Source: Vulcanimicrobium sp035943995
Lineage (GTDB): Bacteria; Vulcanimicrobiota; Vulcanimicrobiia; Vulcanimicrobiales; Vulcanimicrobiaceae
NCBI GenBank assembly: GCA_035943995.1
Contig: DASZBS010000056.1
Coordinates: forward strand, 8,265 to 72,264
DNA length: 64,000 nt
Direction of reading: 5' to 3'
This document shows positions 61,242-64,000 of the stretch, in pieces. The translations under genes were made by a program, and so were the position numbers. Under the pieces are notes generated by a model. It was not told the origin of the DNA, did not search any database, and saw only the letters and a list, made by a program, of their open reading frames with translations. Positions within the stretch are counted from its first letter, which is position 1. Each line of letters begins with the position of its first letter.

Positions 61242-62252
61242 ATGGGACTTTCGCTCGGCATCCTCGATCAATCACCCGTCTTGGCCGGAGCTCGGCCGCG
61301 CGATGCGATCCTCGAGACGCTCGCCCTCGCACGCGCCGCGGAGCGGCTCGGCTATCAGCGCTACTGGCTCGCCGAGCATCATGCGATGCAAGGGCTGGCC
61401 GATCCCGCGCCGGAGATCCTGCTCGCGCGCATCACCGCGGAGACCAGGTGCATGCGTGTCGGCACCGGCGGTATACTGCTGCCGCATTACTCCGCGCTCA
61501 AGGTCGCGGAGCAGTTTCGCCTGCTCGAAGCGCTCGCACCCGGGCGCATCGATCTCGGGATCGGCCGCGCGCCGGGCGGTTCGCAGCGCGTGTCGACCGC
61601 GCTGGAGTCGCGCGAGATCGCGCGCTTCCCGCGCCAAGTGCAGGACGTCGTCGGCTTCCTCGACGGTACACTGCCCGAGTCGCATCCCTCCGCGAAGCTG
61701 ACCGCGATGCCGAGCGGCGAATCGTCACCCGAGGTATGGCTGCTCGGCTCGTCCGACTACAGCGCATCGCTCGCTGCCGAGCTGGGCCTGCCGTTCGCGT
61801 TCGCGCACTTCATCAGCGGCGACGCGACGGCGGTGACGCGCATGTACCGGCGGCACTTTCGGCCGTCGCCGCGGCTGCCGGAAGCGCGCGTGATCCTCTG
61901 CGTCGCGGCGCTTGCCGCTGAGACGCCCGAGGAAGCCGAAGAGCTCGCGGCGACGATCGATCTGTGGCGGCTGCGCATCCGGCGGGGCGTCGATCTGCCG
62001 GTACCGTCGCGCGCCGAAGCGCTCGCGTATCCGTACACCGCATACGATCGCGACGAGATCGCCTACAACCGCCAGCGGCTCGCGCTAGGTGCGCCGCGCG
62101 CGGTGCGCGACCGCCTCGAAGCGCTGGCCCACGCGCACGAAGCCGGCGAGGTGATGATCCTGACCATCACACCCGACTATGCGGCGCGCACGCGCTCCTA
62201 CGAGCTCCTGGCGCACGCGTTCGCGCTGACGCCCGCGCTCGCGGAGGTCTGA
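61242..62252 (+). CDS. Luciferase-like (LLM) flavin-dependent oxidoreductase
   Basis: The 336-residue TIM-barrel protein starts LSLGILDQSPVLAG and has AERLGYQRYWLAEHHAM, GTGGILLPHYSALKVAEQFR, APGRIDLGIGRAPGGSQR and VWLLGSSDYSASLAAELGLP, all usual for the MsnO8-like LLM group. Substrate is unknown. A piece of this gene was copied to 56950-57110. Confidence 0.9.
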   Translation: MGLSLGILDQSPVLAGARPRDAILETLALARAAERLGYQRYWLAEHHAMQGLADPAPEILLARITAETRCMRVGTGGILLPHYSALKVAEQFRLLEALAPGRIDLGIGRAPGGSQRVSTALESREIARFPRQVQDVVGFLDGTLPESHPSAKLTAMPSGESSPEVWLLGSSDYSASLAAELGLPFAFAHFISGDATAVTRMYRRHFRPSPRLPEARVILCVAALAAETPEEAEELAATIDLWRLRIRRGVDLPVPSRAEALAYPYTAYDRDEIAYNRQRLALGAPRAVRDRLEALAHAHEAGEVMILTITPDYAARTRSYELLAHAFALTPALAEV

Positions 62253-62254
62253 CC

Positions 62255-63034
62255 GTGGCGAACCGTCTGCCGGCAATCTTCTTCGGTCACGGCAACCCGA
62301 TGAACGCGGTCGACGACAACGCGTTCACGCGCGCGTGGTCGGCGGTTGCGGCGCGCATCCCGCGCCCCCGCGCGATCCTCGCCGTCTCCGCGCATTGGTA
62401 CCTGCCGGGGACCCACGTCACCGCGATGGCGCAGCCACGCACCATCCACGACTTCGGCGGCTTTCCGCGCGAGCTGTACGACGTGCGGTATCCCGCGCCC
62501 GGTGACCCCGCGCTCGCATCTCGCGTGCAAGACCTGCTCGCACCGGTCGTCGTCGGGCGCGACGCGCGCTGGGGACTGGACCACGGCACGTGGTCGGTGC
62601 TGGTGCACGCGTATCCCGATGCGGACGTTCCGGTCGTACAGCTCGCCATCGATGAGATGCAGCCGCCGGAAGTTCACTATGCGCTCGGCCGGCGGCTCGC
62701 GCCCCTGCGGGACGAGGGCGTGTTGATCGTCGGCAGCGGCAACGTCGTCCACAATCTGCACGCGTACGCGTGGGGCCGGCACGCGGTGCAGCAGTTCGAC
62801 TGGGCGGGCCGGTTCGAGTCCCGCGCGCGCAAGCTGCTCGAAGCGCGCGATCACGGTCCGCTGATCGACTATGAGTCGATGGGTCGGGACGCCGTGCTGT
62901 CGGTCCCCACGCCGGAACACTATTTGCCGCTGCTTTACGTGATCGCGACGCAATGCGACGACGACCCAGCCACGTTCCCGGTCGAAGGCGGCGACGGCGG
63001 CTCGATCTCGATGCTCACCGTGCAGATCGGTTGA
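62255..63034 (+). CDS. DODA-type (LigB family) extradiol dioxygenase
   Basis: GTG 62255 lies eight bases after GGAGG and two bases after the LLM stop. The protein (259 residues) has AIFFGHGNPMNAV, ILAVSAHWYLPGTHVT, WGLDHGTWSVLVHAYPDADV and GSGNVVHNLHAYAW, the family's metal His residues included. Family members cleave 4,5-DOPA or similar catechols; substrate here is unknown. Confidence 0.88.
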   Translation: MANRLPAIFFGHGNPMNAVDDNAFTRAWSAVAARIPRPRAILAVSAHWYLPGTHVTAMAQPRTIHDFGGFPRELYDVRYPAPGDPALASRVQDLLAPVVVGRDARWGLDHGTWSVLVHAYPDADVPVVQLAIDEMQPPEVHYALGRRLAPLRDEGVLIVGSGNVVHNLHAYAWGRHAVQQFDWAGRFESRARKLLEARDHGPLIDYESMGRDAVLSVPTPEHYLPLLYVIATQCDDDPATFPVEGGDGGSISMLTVQIG

Positions 63035-63070
63035 CGGGTCAGATTCTTCGGATCGGGGATACTGACCGGC

Positions 63071-63727
63071 ATGGAACGACGCGATTGGCTCGCATGGCAC
63101 GACGCATACGACGAACCCGAGTCGTCGCTGGCGCGCCGGCTGGAGATCGTTCGGGGATACATTCGGGACGTGCTCGACATGCGGACCGGCACACCCACGC
63201 GCGTCATCAGCGCGTGCGCGGGCGAAGGGCGCGACATCATCGACGTGACCGTCGCGCATCCCGCACGTGAGGCCGTCGGGGCCTACCTCATCGAAGCGGC
63301 GCCGACGGTCGCCGCCGTTGCTCGAAGCACCGCCGCGCGATACGGCCTGCACGGCTTCACCATCGTCGAAGCGGACGCCGGGATCTCGAGCTTTTACGCC
63401 GCCGCGGTGCCCGCCGATTTGCTGCTCTTCTGCGGCGTCTTCGGATGGATCTCCGATACGGACCTGTTTCGCACGATCGATTTTCTGCCCCGGCTCGCCG
63501 CGCCGGGTGCAACGGTCATCTGGACGCTCCACCATCGAGAACCCGATCGTACGCGCGCGGCGCGTGCCCGCTTCCGCGCGGCGGGCTTCGCCGAGGTCGC
63601 GTTCGTGAAGCCCGCCCGTTCGGTGTCGAGCGTCGGCGTGAGCCGTCTGATGAGGCCGCCTCAGGAGTTTCAACGCGGAGTTCGGCTCTTCACGTTCGAC
63701 GCCGGGGCAAACGAGACCGCAGGCTAG
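63071..63727 (+). CDS. Class I SAM-dependent methyltransferase-like protein
   Basis: The 218-residue protein has the SAM-binding loop ISACAGEGRDIIDV, an acidic end of strand 2 (GAYLIEAAPTV) and LLLFCGVFGWISD. It resembles small-molecule methyltransferases, with an inserted region after motif I. The target is unknown. Its stop overlaps the convergent yjbQ stop by four bases. Confidence 0.78.
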   Translation: MERRDWLAWHDAYDEPESSLARRLEIVRGYIRDVLDMRTGTPTRVISACAGEGRDIIDVTVAHPAREAVGAYLIEAAPTVAAVARSTAARYGLHGFTIVEADAGISSFYAAAVPADLLLFCGVFGWISDTDLFRTIDFLPRLAAPGATVIWTLHHREPDRTRAARARFRAAGFAEVAFVKPARSVSSVGVSRLMRPPQEFQRGVRLFTFDAGANETAG

Positions 63728-64000
63728 CCTCGGAGGCCGAGCGCTTTGAACAGCACGCGCTTGGGGCGCATGCCGTCGAACTCGCCGTAGTGCACGCGCT
63801 CCCACGAGCCGAGGTCGAGCCGTCCGGCGGTGACCGGCACGATCACTTGGTGGCCCAGCAGCATGCGCTTGAGGTGCGCGTCACCATTGTCCTCGCCGGT
63901 TTGGTGGTGCGCGTAGTCGAGTCCGGCGGGTGCGAGCTTCTCCACCCATTCGAGGATGTCGCGCCACAAGCCGGACTCGTGGTCGTTGACGAACACGCTC
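63724..64000 (-). CDS. yjbQ: YjbQ/UPF0047 family protein, 5' part cut by the window edge
   Basis: The visible 3' part has NDHESGLWRDILEWVEKLAP, GEDNGDAHLKRMLLGHQVIV and GSWERVHYGEFDGMRPKRVL, the conserved segments of YjbQ (reported to act as a secondary thiamine-phosphate synthase). The frame is open to the right window edge, so the first 40-50 residues are missing. The GTG at 63996 is probably internal. Confidence 0.9.
   Translation of the reverse strand, partial: SVFVNDHESGLWRDILEWVEKLAPAGLDYAHHQTGEDNGDAHLKRMLLGHQVIVPVTAGRLDLGSWERVHYGEFDGMRPKRVLFKALGLRG

Noticed and set aside
1..64000. CRISPR arrays or rRNA genes
   Set aside because: I saw no regularly spaced repeats and no rRNA-like sequence; only one tRNA was found.

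Overview
The window reads as a chromosomal stretch of a high-GC bacterium with an outer membrane: it has a secretin, several lipobox signal peptides, periplasmic binding proteins and Tat-type leaders. Most genes use GC-ending codons and short spacers. The gene mix (CaiB/BaiF CoA-transferases, a tungsten-type aldehyde oxidoreductase operon, ergothioneine-type EgtB, PPi-type phosphofructokinase, ATP-type PEP carboxykinase) suggests an aerobic or microaerobic heterotroph. The phylum cannot be proven from the sequence alone; a soil lineage such as Vulcanimicrobiota (Eremiobacterota) is a guess.

Layout. 1-7.4 kb: end of a helical-repeat protein, two lipoproteins and a large exported serine peptidase with sedolisin-like motifs. 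7.5-13.5 kb: two small secreted proteins, a TetR-like regulator, an orphan secretin with a C-terminal Ig-like domain, and a three-gene membrane stress operon (YqjD-like, phage-holin-like, DUF3618). 13.6-20.3 kb: 4-hydroxyphenylpyruvate dioxygenase, a zinc-finger membrane mini-protein, a GT87-like membrane protein, and a CoA-transferase plus NitT/TauT-type ABC transporter operon. 20.3-24.4 kb: a Phd/VapB antitoxin whose toxin is reduced to a C-terminal stub, deoC, then an AT-richer accessory island with four tightly packed unknown genes (three winged-helix-like proteins and a HEPN-like RNxxxH protein) and a 53-bp inverted repeat. 24.4-36.6 kb: aldehyde dehydrogenase, a PAS/GAF/GGDEF/EAL protein, EgtB, and an oxalate-type operon (formyl-CoA transferase, ketopantoate-reductase-like, OxlT-like MFS, binding protein). 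36.5-44 kb: hicBA, an XRE regulator, PPi-type PFK, NADP isocitrate dehydrogenase, a cobalamin/siderophore-type binding protein, pyrophosphatase, phosphatase, ferritin-like protein, a catalytic-domain-less ALDH and tRNA-Ser(GGA). 44-57.3 kb: a cytoplasmic chemoreceptor fused to a TRAP-type DctP domain, a frameshifted lipoprotein, a P1 peptidase, the moeA/moeA-PBP/moaD/aor operon, ATP-PEPCK and an EXORDIUM-like lipoprotein followed by a duplicated, scrambled tail. 57.3-64 kb: sulfotransferases, glycosyltransferases, a luciferase-like oxidoreductase, a DODA-type dioxygenase, a methyltransferase and the 3' part of yjbQ.

Main points of interest: the four-gene island as a candidate undescribed defence or regulatory system; three genes that seem to start at ATA, CTG or ATT, each behind a strong Shine-Dalgarno; the chemoreceptor-DctP fusion; an interspersed repeat that inserts PST[GS]SGQA peptides into two enzymes; and several recent decay events (a lost toxin, two single-base frameshifts, one chimeric gene remnant).
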